Under the pieces are notes generated by a model. That model was not told the origin of the DNA and searched no databases. It saw only the letters and a program-made list of their open reading frames with translations. This document shows positions 12,223 to 23,809 of a DNA stretch of 64,000 nucleotides, one piece after another; position 1 is the first letter of the stretch, and each line of letters starts with the position of its first letter. Source of the stretch: Periplaneta americana (lineage: Eukaryota; Arthropoda; Insecta; Blattodea; Blattidae). The stretch is taken from positions 154,650,455-154,714,454 of the forward strand of contig NC_091122.1 of assembly GCF_040183065.1 (NCBI RefSeq), written 5' to 3'. The translations under genes and the position numbers were made by a program.

Positions 12223-13036
12223 GCTATTTGTGGAATTGAGTAACTTATGGGTATATGTACATGAACGACCACAAATATTATCAGAAAATGCAGGCTCTAA
12301 ATTTCTAAAATTTTATAAGAAAATGAACTCACAACTGGACAAAAATTACAAGGTACCACAACAAGACTTATTAGAACTTAAATATCTGATAAAAGTATAA
12401 AAAAGGTTACTAATAATATTTCTCAAACCAGTTTTATCAAGGTATGAAAAAAATAAAATTCTGCAGTTACATCATTTGGTAACCATAACATTGTTATAGT
12501 CTCTCTGACATCTTTAATATTTTTCTTGCATATAATAAACACTTATTTCTGAAAAGTAGACTATTCTCAGACATGTAGAGGTGTTTATTTTAAAACAATT
12601 AATTTTTTATTTGTCCTTTATAAAATATATTAAAATTTACGTAAGTTTTGTGACCTAATTTTTCTATTTTCAAAGAAAAGGGCATTATTGTAGTCTATCT
12701 TTTGCATAAATGCATGTCAAATCAGTGCACAAAATTTCAGAATTCATCTCTAATGGTTGTGGAGTTAAGTAATTTTATGTGTGAAAATTTTCAAATTTTT
12801 TAAAATTTAATTTAAAGTAAAAAGTGAATTCTAAAAAAATATTATTAGTAACGTTTTTTTATACTTTTATCCGATATTTAAGTTCTAATAAGTCTTGTTG
12901 TGGTACCTTGTAATTTTTGTCCAATTGTGAGTTTCTATCCTTATAAAATTTTAGAAATTCAGAGCGTGCATTTTCTGATAATATTTGTGGTCGTTCACGT
13001 ACATATACCCTTAAGTAATTTCAACTCTCAAATAGC
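12223..13036. mobile_element. TIR element with ~210-bp inverted repeats
   Basis: The left arm starts GCTATTTGTGGAATTGAGTA and includes GGGTATATGTACATGAACGA. The right arm ends with the inverse (AATAGC). The arms match for roughly 210 bp (to about 12435 and from about 12830), including CAAGGTACCACAACAAGACT. The ~390-bp centre is non-coding. No target duplication is evident. Confidence 0.78.
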
Positions 13037-15637
13037 TCGGAGTCTGCTACCTGTGTAATGGCGAGTGTTTGACTGAGTTGCTCGCTACCCAAATTCGCAC
13101 AGAATGCTGTAGACTGCTCTGTAAAACAAGAGCTTACCGAATCCAAAATATAATTAAATTAAATATATTATATACTGTAATCGTTTTAAGTCCAATGTTT
13201 TAAAATATTATATTTTTCTATTTATTTGAAAAGAAAAATATTATATTACGTGATGCTATAATTTCGTTGGTGTGATCAAAAGTTCTAACCCATGAAGTAT
13301 CGAATTACAATAAAGTAAAAGGCTTGATGTTACTTTATGATTGACTACTACACCCCTCACAATAAGTATCTACACAAGGAATAGCTCGTACCAGACGGTA
13401 TTTTACATTACTCTGAAGTCGATATTCTATCAACTCACTTCATGTCCAGTGCAAGCAAATCCTTAGAAAACATAATTTAATTCATGCCACTCATTAACTT
13501 ATTTGTAAAACCTATTTTTTTTTCTTTTTTTTTTTTTAATCTATGAGAGGTCAGGTAACATTTCCACTTGTAAATGTGGTATAATCTGATGAAACTAAAC
13601 AAAATATTTTAATCTTCAGGCTGCACTGTATATATACATGTCTGATAATACCAGTTAGTTTTGTTGTCCCTCGCGAAAAGCCAGGGTGACCCATTTTTCA
13701 ACTCGAGTATGTATAATATAATAACGAATGGCATTTATTCTACTACACCAATGAGATAATTGTAATAATAATAGTTCTTTGGCATATTAAATTTACTTGC
13801 ATGGTTAAATCAATTGCATGTATAAAAATGAAACTGATAAACCGAATTGTCCATGTCTCACATCGTTACAATGCTCAAAATGAATATCTGTTACAACAAT
13901 GCCATCTATCAATCTTAGAAATAATGAAATTTTAAAGTTTACTCATGGATCTTAATTTCAAATCTATTAAATTTAAACATCACAATACCTTTCAGCTCCA
14001 AATATTATGAAAAGTTCTATTACATCTCACTACATAGAGATATTGTTACTTATATCTTACAAAAAATGAACTCTCGAAATGTTGCAATAAATACACTACT
14101 TCGACGTCAGAAAAAGAAATTATACAATACCAAATATTAAATTGGTATTTTAAAATGTTCTACCGTAAATTATAAAGATAATTCAGATTAATTACAGTTT
14201 TTTTTGTACTGGAAGACATTTTATTTGAAAATGTTGTGCATGAAGGAGAAAATTACTAGTTTTTTAATAATCCAATTCAATTGCATATTTTGTTACTTTC
14301 TTGGTCTTTTGTTACTGATCGAATTATTTGCACATACAACTTACGGTACCGGTATGTGCGAAAACAAACAGTACTGGCATGGATATTATCATTTGCACAT
14401 GTTTGCCCAGCAACCAAATATTTATTTACTTGCCAAAATACATTTTAGACATTTCAGTGCTTGGCTTAGAGCTGAATTATACAGAGGAGAAAGTCTTTAT
14501 TGTCGAATATTATTTATATGGATTTGGACGTGCAAATGACCCAAATTTGAAACAGGTTTCAGTTGGCTTTCGTGAAATCTGCCGTACAGAAAGCCACATG
14601 GTCATAAACACACTCTCTTTGCTTCATTTTGAGGAATGCATAATTTCCTGTGGAACACATTTTTCTTATCCATCGCATTCACCTACCTACACCACCCATT
14701 CTTAGATAATCCTATAATATGACAATAGGGGAAAATAAATATACTGTAAGTTTACAGGGCTAACGGCTTCGAAGCCGGGTACTTGGTTCTAATGAAGTGC
14801 ATAGGTAGCAATACAACATGGGGGCATGAGATAGTTACTCTGCCTGCTGCCATAATAAAATTCACTTCAATTAAATCCCCCCCCCCCCAAAAAAAAAAGA
14901 ACTACACCACCCAATCCCTATGTATGGAATACCGGTATGTTAAAGGAGTCCATCTATATGGAGAATTTACCAACCATTATTCTGAAATTATGGAAAACGA
15001 TCGATAGTAGCATTCTTTCATCAACTGCAGCAATCGCTATTTGCAAACATGTTTGAGAATCTACGTGAACGTTATGAACATTGTATTGAAAATAGAAAGC
15101 ATTTTGAACATTTGTTTTATAAAAAGAGAAGTCAATGAACATTTAATTCTCTTTTACGAAGATATGTTTATGATAATAAAAGCACTTTATTTAATTGCAA
15201 TTTATAGATTAGCAATTACATAAAAGCGCAATATCCATTTGGAGTACTGTTTGTTTTGACGAAAGCAGTAAATTTAAATATTAGTGTATTGATGTTCCTG
15301 ATATTTTACAAGGGAATGAATATTACCATCATAGACAAATTGGTAGGTTGTGTCCTGTAGTGAAATATTTTAATGTCTCTAAACATTTTTGTGTGACCTG
15401 ATTGCCAAGAAGAGAAAACAGGTCTGACGCCCAAATATTGGAGGATGAAACAGCCTCAAGTCCACGATGACAGAAGTATACATTATGAATATCAAGACAG
15501 CCTTGTCTAACAGACTCAGTTTGGAAGCCATGTTGCTGATGTAGGTAACATTTCATCTTGAGCATTGTTTACATTAAAACTGTCACAGGAAGTAGGGAGG
15601 ATGAACCTATTCTAATTCGATGCAACCTACGCTCACC
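13037..15637 (-). other. 3' flank of the CAP gene, probable 3' UTR at its upper end
   Basis: The transcript must continue on the minus strand below the stop at 15638. A minus-strand AATAAA (reads TTTATT on the plus strand) near 15187-15192 is a possible polyadenylation signal that would give a 3' UTR of about 450 nt, but the region is so AT-rich that chance matches are common. Open frames near 14204-14705 on the plus strand have no recognisable domain and I do not call them genes. No repeat is recognised apart from short A/T tracts. Confidence 0.3.
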
Positions 15638-15806
15638 TCATATTCTCTCAACGTAATTACCAGGGAAGGTACCGAAATAGCCAGTTCTCTGACTTGACCC
15701 CACGTACCAGCCGTCATCGCACTTCTCCATCACATAGACAGTGTCACCTTCACAAAGTTCCAGTTCGTCTTCATTCTGTGGTCGGTAATTGTAAAGAGCA
15801 CGATAC
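15638..15806 (-). CDS. CAP: CAP/SORBS-like adaptor, terminal coding exon H (SH3-3 and stop)
   Basis: The acceptor is TTTTGCTGTTGACAG. One base completes the split Pro, 55 codons follow, and the stop TGA is at 15638-15640. The frame reads [20 protein letters not shown], then [20 protein letters not shown], ending [12 protein letters not shown]. This is almost the whole third SH3 domain in one exon. The ALYNY start, the acidic RT loop (NEDELEL), the DGWYVG Trp and the GTFPGNYV motif are all intact. In vertebrate relatives SH3-3 recruits signalling proteins such as Cbl or Sos (family knowledge). The protein ends right after the fold, which is normal for this family, so this is probably the true C-terminus. 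A GGTGAGCG follows the stop, so an alternative splice at the stop cannot be excluded. Confidence 0.94.
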
Positions 15807-16044
15807 CTGTCAACAGCAAAATGTGCATCTATAGTTTTGTGTATAGGCCTACATTTTGAATGTGATAGGATGGATTTAGGTTCAAATTTGCATTACATTA
15901 TGGCAGTACTTCAAGTAGGCCAATATGAGCCATTGCACATATGAAACCTGGGAAACGAGCCGGTATAGCATACCATTAAATAAGACTGATAAAATGTGAA
16001 TTTAATTACTTTCATGTAAGGTTATCATCCATCCCAAACAGTTT

Positions 16045-17158
16045 ATTTTATTTAGTTTATGCGAAACGCATTGCAGTTGGAGAAGAAACACATTTGGCAT
16101 TAATAGACCTTGAAAAAGCCTACGATACAGTACCAAGAAATAAACTTTGGGAACTTTTGAAGAAGGACAATATAAATAAAAAATTAATTGTCGTCATAAG
16201 AAAAATGTATAACGATATTAAAACTGTAAAAATCTTTTCACAACAAATAGAAACCTCCAAAGGGTTGAGACAAGGCTGTAGCTTATCACCAATACTGTTC
16301 AATATATACATTGAACAGGTATTGAAACAATGGAAACAAAGCTGTCAAGGAATGGGAATAAAAATAGAAGATAAATTCCTACTTAATTTTTAATTTGCAG
16401 ACGATCAAGTAGTGATTGCCCAAGATCTTTTTGATTTAGAATTTATAGTCAAAAGAAACAAATTTTATGAATCCTGGGGTCGTTCTATAAATTATAAAAA
16501 GACAGAATATTTTGGTCATTAATACTAAAAGTAGTGATAATATTGTTATAGATAATGCGATTGAAATTAAACAAGTTAACCAGGCAAAATACCTAGGTAC
16601 AATTATAACTAAAACAGAAGGTATTGGCGAAGAGGAAATAAAAAACCGAATTGAACAAAGTAAAAAAATTATAACATGTTTAAATTCTATATGGTAGGAT
16701 AAACATCTTTGGAAGGATACCAAAAACTATATTGCCAAATGTTAGTTGAATCTGTATTAAACTACGGAAGTGAAATATGAGTAACAAATGCATATTATAG
16801 AAAAAGAATTTTGGCCGTAGAAATGGATTATTTGAGACAAAATGCTAGAGTATCCCGCTTGGACCACATTAAAAATGAAGAAATTAGGCATAGAATGGAT
16901 GCTGAAGAGTCAGTGTTAAATAGAATAGAAAATAAGAGTTTGAAGTGGTTTGGTCATCTGATGAGAATGGGTGAAGGCAGATGGCCTAAACAAATTTACC
17001 AGTGGAAACCTCAAAGAAGAAGAGGAAGAGGTAGACCAAAAAGAACTTGGGACAATGAAGTAATGGAGGTCATGCACAAGAGGGGGTTGAGGACTGAAGA
17101 CGCACAAGACAGAAGGCTTTGGAGGATTGGCACAGGAAGACGGCATATATATATTTAA
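16045..17158 (+). pseudogene. 5'-truncated LINE reverse transcriptase remnant in CAP intron 7
   Basis: From about 16094 the frame reads LIDLEKAYDTVPRNKLWELL (RT motif A region), then TSKGLRQGCSLSPILFNIYI (motif B region). A stop comes just before FADDQVVIAQ (the catalytic FADD box at about 16395). Fragments with AKYLGTIITK and a C-terminal RRRRGRGRPKRTWDNEVMEV follow. Several stops and frame changes kill it. It lies antisense to the host gene and its 3' end is cut by the mariner at 17164. The order suggests a non-LTR element without a visible endonuclease; clade not assigned. Confidence 0.85.
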
Positions 17159-17163
17159 TTATA

Positions 17164-18312
17164 CAGGGTGTTAAAAAAGTATCCAATATTTTAGGAGGTG
17201 ATAGTATGCATCAAAACAGAAAAAAATGTCTAATAAACAGGAGTCCAATAACACATACTTTCTGAGACCTGAACACTTGTTCATAGAAGATGCTCAATGT
17301 GACGTCCATTTATGGCAATGCATTTTTCTGCCCTACAATACAGCAGGCTACCAGATAATCATATGTAGTTGACATCTCTGGCATGGAATACTGATACGTC
17401 GCAAGGAATTCTGAAAAGAAAAGTTTGGTTGCAGATATGAGCGGGGTTCAGGAGAGATGGTGTTGTGAATTTTGGTAATCAGCATGTGTACACTGATGAA
17501 AATTCCCATGCACTTGAAGAAACAAGGCATCAACACCAATTCTGAATGAACATATGGGCAGGCATTCTTGATGATGTCGCCCTCGGTAGCGTAGTTGGTA
17601 TAGCGCTGGCATTCTATGCTCGAGGTTGCGGGTTCAATCCCGGCCGAGGTCGATGGCATTTAAGTGTGTTTAAATGCGACGGGCTCATGTCAGTAGATTT
17701 ACTGGCATATAAAAGAAATCCTGCGGGACAAAATTCCAGCACACCGGCGACGCTGATATAACCTCTGCAGTTGCGAGAGTCATTAAATAAACCATAATTT
17801 TTTTTTTTTTTTCTTGGTGATAGATTAAGAGCTATACATGCTACCACAGAGATTAACTGGGGCTCGTTATCAGGACTTTCTAATTAACGTACTGCCTACC
17901 TAGCTGGAGTATGTGCCATGTCAGCAAATACTACAGATGTGGTTCATGCATGATGGCACACCAGCACATTTTTTCCGCAATGAGCGTGAACACCTGACAC
18001 TGACATTTCAGGACCGCTGGATTGATTGGGGAGGCCCCACACCTTGGCCTACTCTTTCCTCAAATCTAAATCCCCTAGACTTTGGTTATCAAGAACAACC
18101 AGGTCAATTTCAAAGAGTGCGTGATTACTTATGCCGAAGAGCAGAAGAATGCATTGCCATGAATGGATGTCACATTGAGCACCTCCTATGAACAAGTGTT
18201 CAGACCTCAGAAAGTATGTGTTGTAGGACCCATGTTTATTAGACATTTTTTTCTAGTTTTGATGCATACTAGCACCTCTAAAATATTAGATACTTTTTTC
18301 TTTAACACCTTG
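17164..18312 (+). mobile_element. Mariner-like element with long TIRs, interrupted by a SINE
   Basis: The ends are CAGGGTGTTAAAAAAGTATC and its near inverse (GATACTTTTTTCTTTAACAC...), flanked by TA on both sides. Inverted similarity extends over about 150 bp at each end. The 3' half retains MHDGTPAHFFRNEREHL, DRWIDWGGPTPWP and a C-terminal NGCHIEHLL at 17913-18191. These are the catalytic-D2 block and tail of a mariner-type transposase, but the N-terminal and middle blocks are missing or scrambled. A SINE at about 17577-17808 splits it. Confidence 0.85.
17577..17808 (+). repeat. tRNA-derived SINE, family 2, nested in the mariner
   Basis: It begins with a tRNA-like head: GCCCTCGGTAGCGTAGTTGG (A box) and GCGGGTTCAATCCCGGCCGA (B box) with spacing close to a real tRNA. 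A tRNA-unrelated body follows (CAGTAGATTTACTGGC, CACACCGGCGACGCTGATAT), ending in T14. The head still folds as a cloverleaf, but a fused body and a nested position argue for a SINE and not a tRNA gene. Confidence 0.85.
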
Positions 18313-18502
18313 TATATTATTATGAATACGATGAAAGCTCCTTTACTGGTAGGCCTATATAATTTTAATGAAATTATTGTTGTAAATATCTCTGATTGAG
18401 GTTCTGACTGATATGTACATCTGTTATCAGGCAGTACATCTCACTTGACGATATGTGTCAGAGGAAGAATAATTGTTTGTATGCATCTGAAGTCTGATTA
18501 GA

Positions 18503-19107
18503 GACGACGCCAATTCGGAAGGCGGTAGTCTGCTAGCGTTTGCGTCGAGAGAGACAGATAGAGAGAGCAAGGCAGCGTACAACATTGCCACATCGTACTT
18601 CACGAGCACGTGCAATACAAATAGCGCAGGAGAGAATTTAAATTATCAAAAGACAATAATGACCTTAGCCGTTGATTACTGTAAGCATGACACCAAACAA
18701 ACCCTCTTTCCTTCACTAACAATATTCTTTGCACGGTTCTCAATCCCACACCACATGCTTCTGCAGTCGTTGCTGCCAGCAATGATGCCAGCATCTTGGG
18801 ATGGCTGGCAGCGTTCTGCTCGTTAACGTTTTTAAAATAATTATACACCTTAAACACTATTTTCCGCGCCTGCTTGTGTAATACTTCTCTTTTTACAGTC
18901 TCTTCTTCCATTTATTTACCTTACATACACACAGTAAATGTTAGTTTTACTTATTCAGTGTACTGAAACACTCGCACGTGAACAAACGAACTCGGGAAGT
19001 ACTTGTTATAGACTGATTCTGATTGGTTATACTGTACAAGCTTGTGACGTCACATACCAGAAATGCTACGACGCATATAGAAGCTAACCACCTTCCGAAA
19101 TGCCGTC
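18503..19107 (-). mobile_element. Putative non-autonomous element with HTH-like coding remnant
   Basis: Degenerate inverted ends (AATTCGGAAGGCGGTAGTCT left; the inverse of TTTCGGAAGGTGGTTAGCTT right). A minus-strand frame of 103 codons, 18600-18911, reads HKQARKIVFKVYNYFKNVNE, then AEACGVGLRTVQRIL, resembling the helix-turn-helix start of some insect transposases. It stops before any catalytic domain. No target duplication is clear. Confidence 0.5.
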
Positions 19108-19135
19108 TAGTCTAGTGTTATATGTAGCTAGTTAG

Positions 19136-19290
19136 CGATGTATGCAAAGGAGGGGGAAAGGAACTGGCCACCCTACCCCATTATCTTCTGGCCTAGTTGC
19201 CTCATGAATGGTGTCTTCTTGATATCACTTGTGAGGTTCAGACCTGTCTTCGGACAGTTGACTAAACAACATGTTGTAAATTTTTCAAAT
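19136..19290 (+). repeat. ~150-bp interspersed repeat, copy 1 of 3
   Basis: The core reads GGAACTGGCCACCCTACCCC, then TCTGGCCTAGTTGCCTCATG and CCTGTCTTCGGACAGTTGAC. The same block recurs at 29172-29305 and 46190-46325. It looks like the 3' body of a SINE; no tRNA head is visible here. Confidence 0.75.
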
Positions 19291-20011
19291 AAAGGGTTAA
19301 GAACTTTTAATAATTCGGGACGGATACGATAGGTAGCTGTGAGACGAGAGGGCCTGCTACATTAACACAATGCAAGTTGCAGGGCTTGTTGTTTAAACTC
19401 TCATTTCTAATTATTATGCCAAATATAAAACCTGCTTTATTCTTCAAAAACCTCAGCCTAGTTTAGATTGGTGCGAGACCTGTGTAAGATCAGTAGATCT
19501 ATCTTTTTCAAATTTTATTTTTATTAGAGTAGTACACCACTTGCAAAAGAAAGGAACTGTGAAAAGCTGTGGCTCCTGTTGTGAGATTCTCTCCATTTCC
19601 TTAAATAAATAATAACACTAGTTACGGGAATGATCACTTGCCAGACTGTAGTGCTGTGAAACAGCAAGAACGTTATCTGCAAGTTCTGAGAGTTGCCGGT
19701 CCCTTAGGTTTGACTCGCTTCGTATATGTAAATGCTTCATAAGGCTACTGAATACGAAAATATTTATATCAGTGAAGTAAAAGAAATTCAAAATTTAACA
19801 AAAATAATAACATTTTTTAATCTACAAAAAATAATCTCTGACTAGCAAATAACATTTTATCATTAACATACTGGAATATATACCGGTAAAAATATCTATT
19901 ATACTTAAAAATGTTGCAAGTATTTTTCATGATAAATCCCTCATGACTTATGTAAGATACTGTTTCTGTAGTAGCCTATACAGCCACTAGAAACTTGAAA
20001 CAAACACTTAC

Positions 20012-20094
20012 GGAACAGGTTCAGAGTGGGTGTCGATGTGAAGTGTCTGGTTCACAGGTGCAAGTGGTTGCTTCGAGGTCTGGCTTTGGCGGGG
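20012..20094 (-). CDS. CAP: CAP/SORBS-like adaptor, exon G (83-nt linker exon)
   Basis: A small exon found by asking which sequence could join exon F (ends phase 0) to exon H (needs two bases). The acceptor is TTGTTGTCTTTGCAG and the donor is GTAAGT, both very strong. It holds 27 codons plus CC. The frame reads PRQSQTSKQPLAPVNQTLHI, then DTHSEPVP, with the last Pro split with exon H, giving the SH3-3 start EPVPYRALYNY. Its 83 nt is exactly 2 modulo 3, the value needed. An open frame on the opposite strand across this place is a shadow. Confidence 0.88.
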
Positions 20095-20099
20095 CTGCA

Positions 20100-21480
20100 A
20101 AGACAACAACAATTCACACTGTGAGTTTATTTAAAAACTTACTAGTCACTATATTTATATTATATTATCCAGGAGCGATTCCTCAGGGCATGCTATGCTT
20201 GCTGTGCAAGCCCAATATTTTCGTAGAATGTGTATTTCTCAAAATGGGATTACGTATATTAAAATTTATTTTGATTTTTGGAACATTGTATAGGCGTAAT
20301 ACCATCCGCAGGTTGCATACCGCAAGTATCGCAACACTTTCTCGCTTCTCGGAGCTACAGGAAAGACGTAGAAATAGCGAGAATATGATGCGCTTGCAAG
20401 TGCCTTCCTCCTTAGTCCGTCCTAGGCGCACATGCTTCTGTTCTGTGTTGTTTGAAGCTCTGGTCCGAGAGCTACACCAACGACCATTTAACGTTACACA
20501 GAGCAGTATTGACAGCGGGAATGTGCTGTGATTTGCGAGTGCAATGTAATTGTATCAGCGGAATGCATGTGTTAGCTGCTGCATGTATTATTAATTCTTA
20601 AACATTAATTTGAAGTATTGCAATGAGTTCGGAATTGTGTGTTATTGAAACCTTATTATTACATCCATTTTCCCGAAGGACTATTCAAGAGAAGACAGAC
20701 ATTATAGAGAATATGTACGCTCGTTCAGTGCAGCTCAATACAACAATATGTATTGATTGGTAGGGTCGAAAAAACTAAATAAACTGTTTTGTTGGGCACA
20801 TTTGTTATATTATATCGAACTTCTACATCTGATAAGCGAATATAATCCATGACTCACAATGATTTCATAATTATAAAATAAATTATTTAGGCTATGTGGG
20901 TCTGATTATTTTTATTAATTGTGAATTATTATATCCATCTTCCCCTATGAATAAAAGAGCAAGCCTAACTTTCGTGACTAGCATTCGCCCCTGATATTAT
21001 CAATGTTCATAGAAATTACAATGTGGTACGAGTACAGAAATGTAAATAGTTGTATTATGTAAGCGAGTTTCATAAATTTAAGGGGCATGTACACCTTCGG
21101 AAGTAAAAATAATTATGATGAGTCAATAGAATAGCGAAAAATATTTTTTAAATATCTCTAATAATTTTCTAGTTATGACCTAAAAAGTGAGACCGTATCA
21201 ATTGACTTGGCCAACTAAATATGGACAAAACTTCTCATCTTCAGTAAGTTTCTCGTTCATTTCCGTATCTTAAATTTTCCAAATCTGTTTTCCTCAAAAT
21301 TTCCACATTTTTTAAATAAGTATATGAAATGTTGCATGCAAGCGTATTTCATACTGGAGAACAAACTCTGCTTTTAGCACTGTTTTATCATTTTAAGTTA
21401 TTTTTTTTTTCATTAATAATTCTTTATGTAAAAAATTAAATTTTACAATTCACGGCAAAAAAATTCACAAAAAATATTTA
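20100..21480. other. Intron 6 (part): no exon recognised beyond exon G
   Basis: A long plus-strand frame (19995-20531) is chance: its start overlaps exon G on the other strand and its tail has no family resemblance. Otherwise AT-rich. Confidence 0.45.
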
Positions 21481-21484
21481 ATAT

Positions 21485-22023
21485 TTTTATGCTCGACCAT
21501 GCCGAAATGTAGTAATTATACACCTGGTAGCAGCCCTTTAATGGACCTCATTAAAGTACAGTTATTCATTAAAGTTCAGGTGTTCCACCAATCAGAAAAC
21601 ACCATTGTAACAATATGAAAGCGCAAGTATCGATTATTCTCGGATATGCAATCGAAAGACAACTAACGAAACGTCACAGAGGCTGGAAATCCAATACTGT
21701 CGCAGAAGGTTATGTTCTGTTACTATAATAATAAGCGTTAATTGTAAATAATATTCAAATAAATTCAATTTGTCATCTCGTTTTTCAATGTCCAAATCAA
21801 TTTCAAGGTTATATCAAGATTAATGTTTATTTTACTCTCTAGATTATATTAAGGTCAATGACATTTCTTTCTCGGAAAAAATCAATACTTTCGCGTCTGC
21901 GCACATCTCACAATTTATGAGATATTGCACAAGGTCAGTTCCGCTCCCCAGTCAGATAAGAATAACATGAATACTGGTACTTATGAATAATTTCAAGTTA
22001 GAAATATGGTCGAGCATAAAAAG
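21485..22023. mobile_element. TIR element 'TTTTATGCTCGACCAT', copy 1
   Basis: The ends TTTTATGCTCGACCAT and ATGGTCGAGCATAAAA are perfect inverse copies. The interior (CACCTGGTAGCAGCCCTTTA, AAGCGCAAGTATCGATTATT) matches the element at 37141-37608. Non-coding, so non-autonomous. Confidence 0.82.
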
Positions 22024-22984
22024 TCGTATGAAACTTGCCTATAATGGTAATTAAGACGTTCGTATGAAAATTATGAAATTTGTTAACACACCCGTTATGA
22101 ATAAAACAGAGAAGAGAGCATTAAAAATATTCAAAACTATACAAGCACTACTTTACATTGATAAAGGTGTCTATTAAAAATGTTTACCTTCTTAATGAAG
22201 TGGATAATTTGATTTTAATTTCTGAAGTAACGATTATTAAATTTATTTTCAATTTAAATTAATTAACTGCAATCCCTGGTGTAGGCCTACACCTGATTTA
22301 TAACTTGTGTTGGGCAAACCCGTGGTCCAGGCAACACAAGAGGTTTTCTCCGAGAGCTCCGGTTCCCCTATGAGACATCCCAACAAATCTCTATCATAAT
22401 ATGTCATCGCAGATGTAGCATAGATCAGCCTCCTATGGTGCACTCTGGGCAACGATTCTGTCAGTAAATTGGTAAACATAGGGTGACCAGATTCACATCG
22501 ATAAAAAAGAGGACACAAAGCTTCAAAAGGGAGGACACTGTTCGAAAAAAGAGGACAAAAAATATGTACTTAGATTTTGGCTTAGGCCTATATTATACTT
22601 TATATTACGTCAATATCTATTTTATTACAAAATATTTACAGTACATATTTAGGCTTATATAATACTTATGTTAATATCCAGTTTCTTACAAAATAATTAC
22701 CATATGAAAATACTTAATAATGGACTGTACGTCACAATTTTGTCCCATGCAGAGCTCTATATGGAGTTCCATCACCTTAAGATTTACTACACTGGACTCC
22801 CAATTACACAACTTGTCCCAAAATGATTGCTGCGATTTTAATATGATTTATTTCGGAAAGTATGTAAGTTATAGGAACACAGTCTCAGTAGACAACTAAT
22901 ATCTCCTAGTTTATTAAGCGTATGGCTACAATATGTGTATGCGATGAAAAATATTATTGTTAGAAAATGGCACTATCGAAATTC

Positions 22985-23190
22985 AGAGAGATTTTCATTT
23001 TTCATCAAGATGGTGTACCACCTCACTTCCATCATCATGCGCGTGACTACCTCAACGAGCATCTTCCTCAACATGGACTGGCCATTGCACTGGCGAAGGC
23101 CAAAACTTGATGAGGTGGCCTTCGTAATCACCTGACCTAACCTCTTGTGATATTTTCATATGGGGGGTATGTAAAAGACAATGTTGTTAT
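22985..23190 (+). pseudogene. Short mariner-like transposase fragment
   Basis: Degraded frames read HQDGVPPHFHHHARDYLNEH (D2 block, after frame correction), then SPDLTSCDIFIWG (D3 block). About 200 bp remain, heavily frameshifted. Confidence 0.6.
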
Positions 23191-23205
23191 TGTTGTTGTT
23201 GTTTT

Positions 23206-23808
23206 CTAATGCCATGCGTTTGACAATAAAGTCATTTGACCTCTTGCACTCCAATATTTTTCAAAGATATTATCATGACCAGCCACTGAAGCACAGATTT
23301 TGAAGTGTTCCGAATCCATTTCTTGGTTTGAGTTGCACAATGGGCAGTTAGGGGACTGATATATTCCAATTCTATGCAGGTGTTTGGCCAAACAATCATG
23401 GCCTGTTGCCAATCTAAATGCAGCTACAGACGATTTTCGTGGTAAATCGGGAATTAACTGTGGATTATGATGCAGGGAGTTCCATTTTTTCCCTTGGGAT
23501 TGAATTATCAAATTTTGTTTGTTGAAGTCTAAGTATGTAGATTTAATAAATCTCTTCACAGAGTAATACATAGATTTAGTAACAGGTCTGTAAGTAGCAG
23601 TGCTGCCCTTCTTTGCTAAAGAATCCGCATTCTCGTTTCCCAGGATTCCACAATGGGATGGTATCCATTGGAATACAATTCTTTTATTGAGTGATATTAA
23701 TTGAGAGAGCATTTTAGTTAATTCTGCTGTTTGAGATGAAGGTGTGTGTGTGTACAGACGATTGACGGCTGCAAAAGGGTACCTGTCGGATACAGGGAGG
23801 AGAGCCAT
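23206..23808 (-). pseudogene. LINE C-terminal fragment: RNase H and zinc-knuckle-like tail
   Basis: A 200-codon open frame. It contains LNKRIVFQWIPSHCGILGNE, then NADSLAKKGS, the RNase H HxGxxGNExAD region. A C-terminal CPLCNSNQEMDSEHFKIC (C-x2-C...H-x4-C-type zinc finger) follows. This order is known from Jockey/I/R1-like non-LTR retrotransposons whose ORF2 carries RNase H. The frame is intact here but the reverse transcriptase upstream is missing, so it is a 5'-truncated copy. It is on the same strand as the host gene, inside intron 6. Confidence 0.82.
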
Positions 23809-23809
23809 T

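Noticed and set aside
14204..14705. Two overlapping frames of 111 and 125 codons downstream of CAP
   Set aside because: No domain, AT-driven composition, no splice or promoter context; kept only as a note in the 3' flank.
17578..17660. Functional tRNA gene
   Set aside because: The tRNA-like head is fused to a SINE body with a T-rich tail and sits inside a mariner.
19995..20531. 178-codon plus-strand frame
   Set aside because: Overlaps CAP exon G in antisense and shows no family similarity in the rest.
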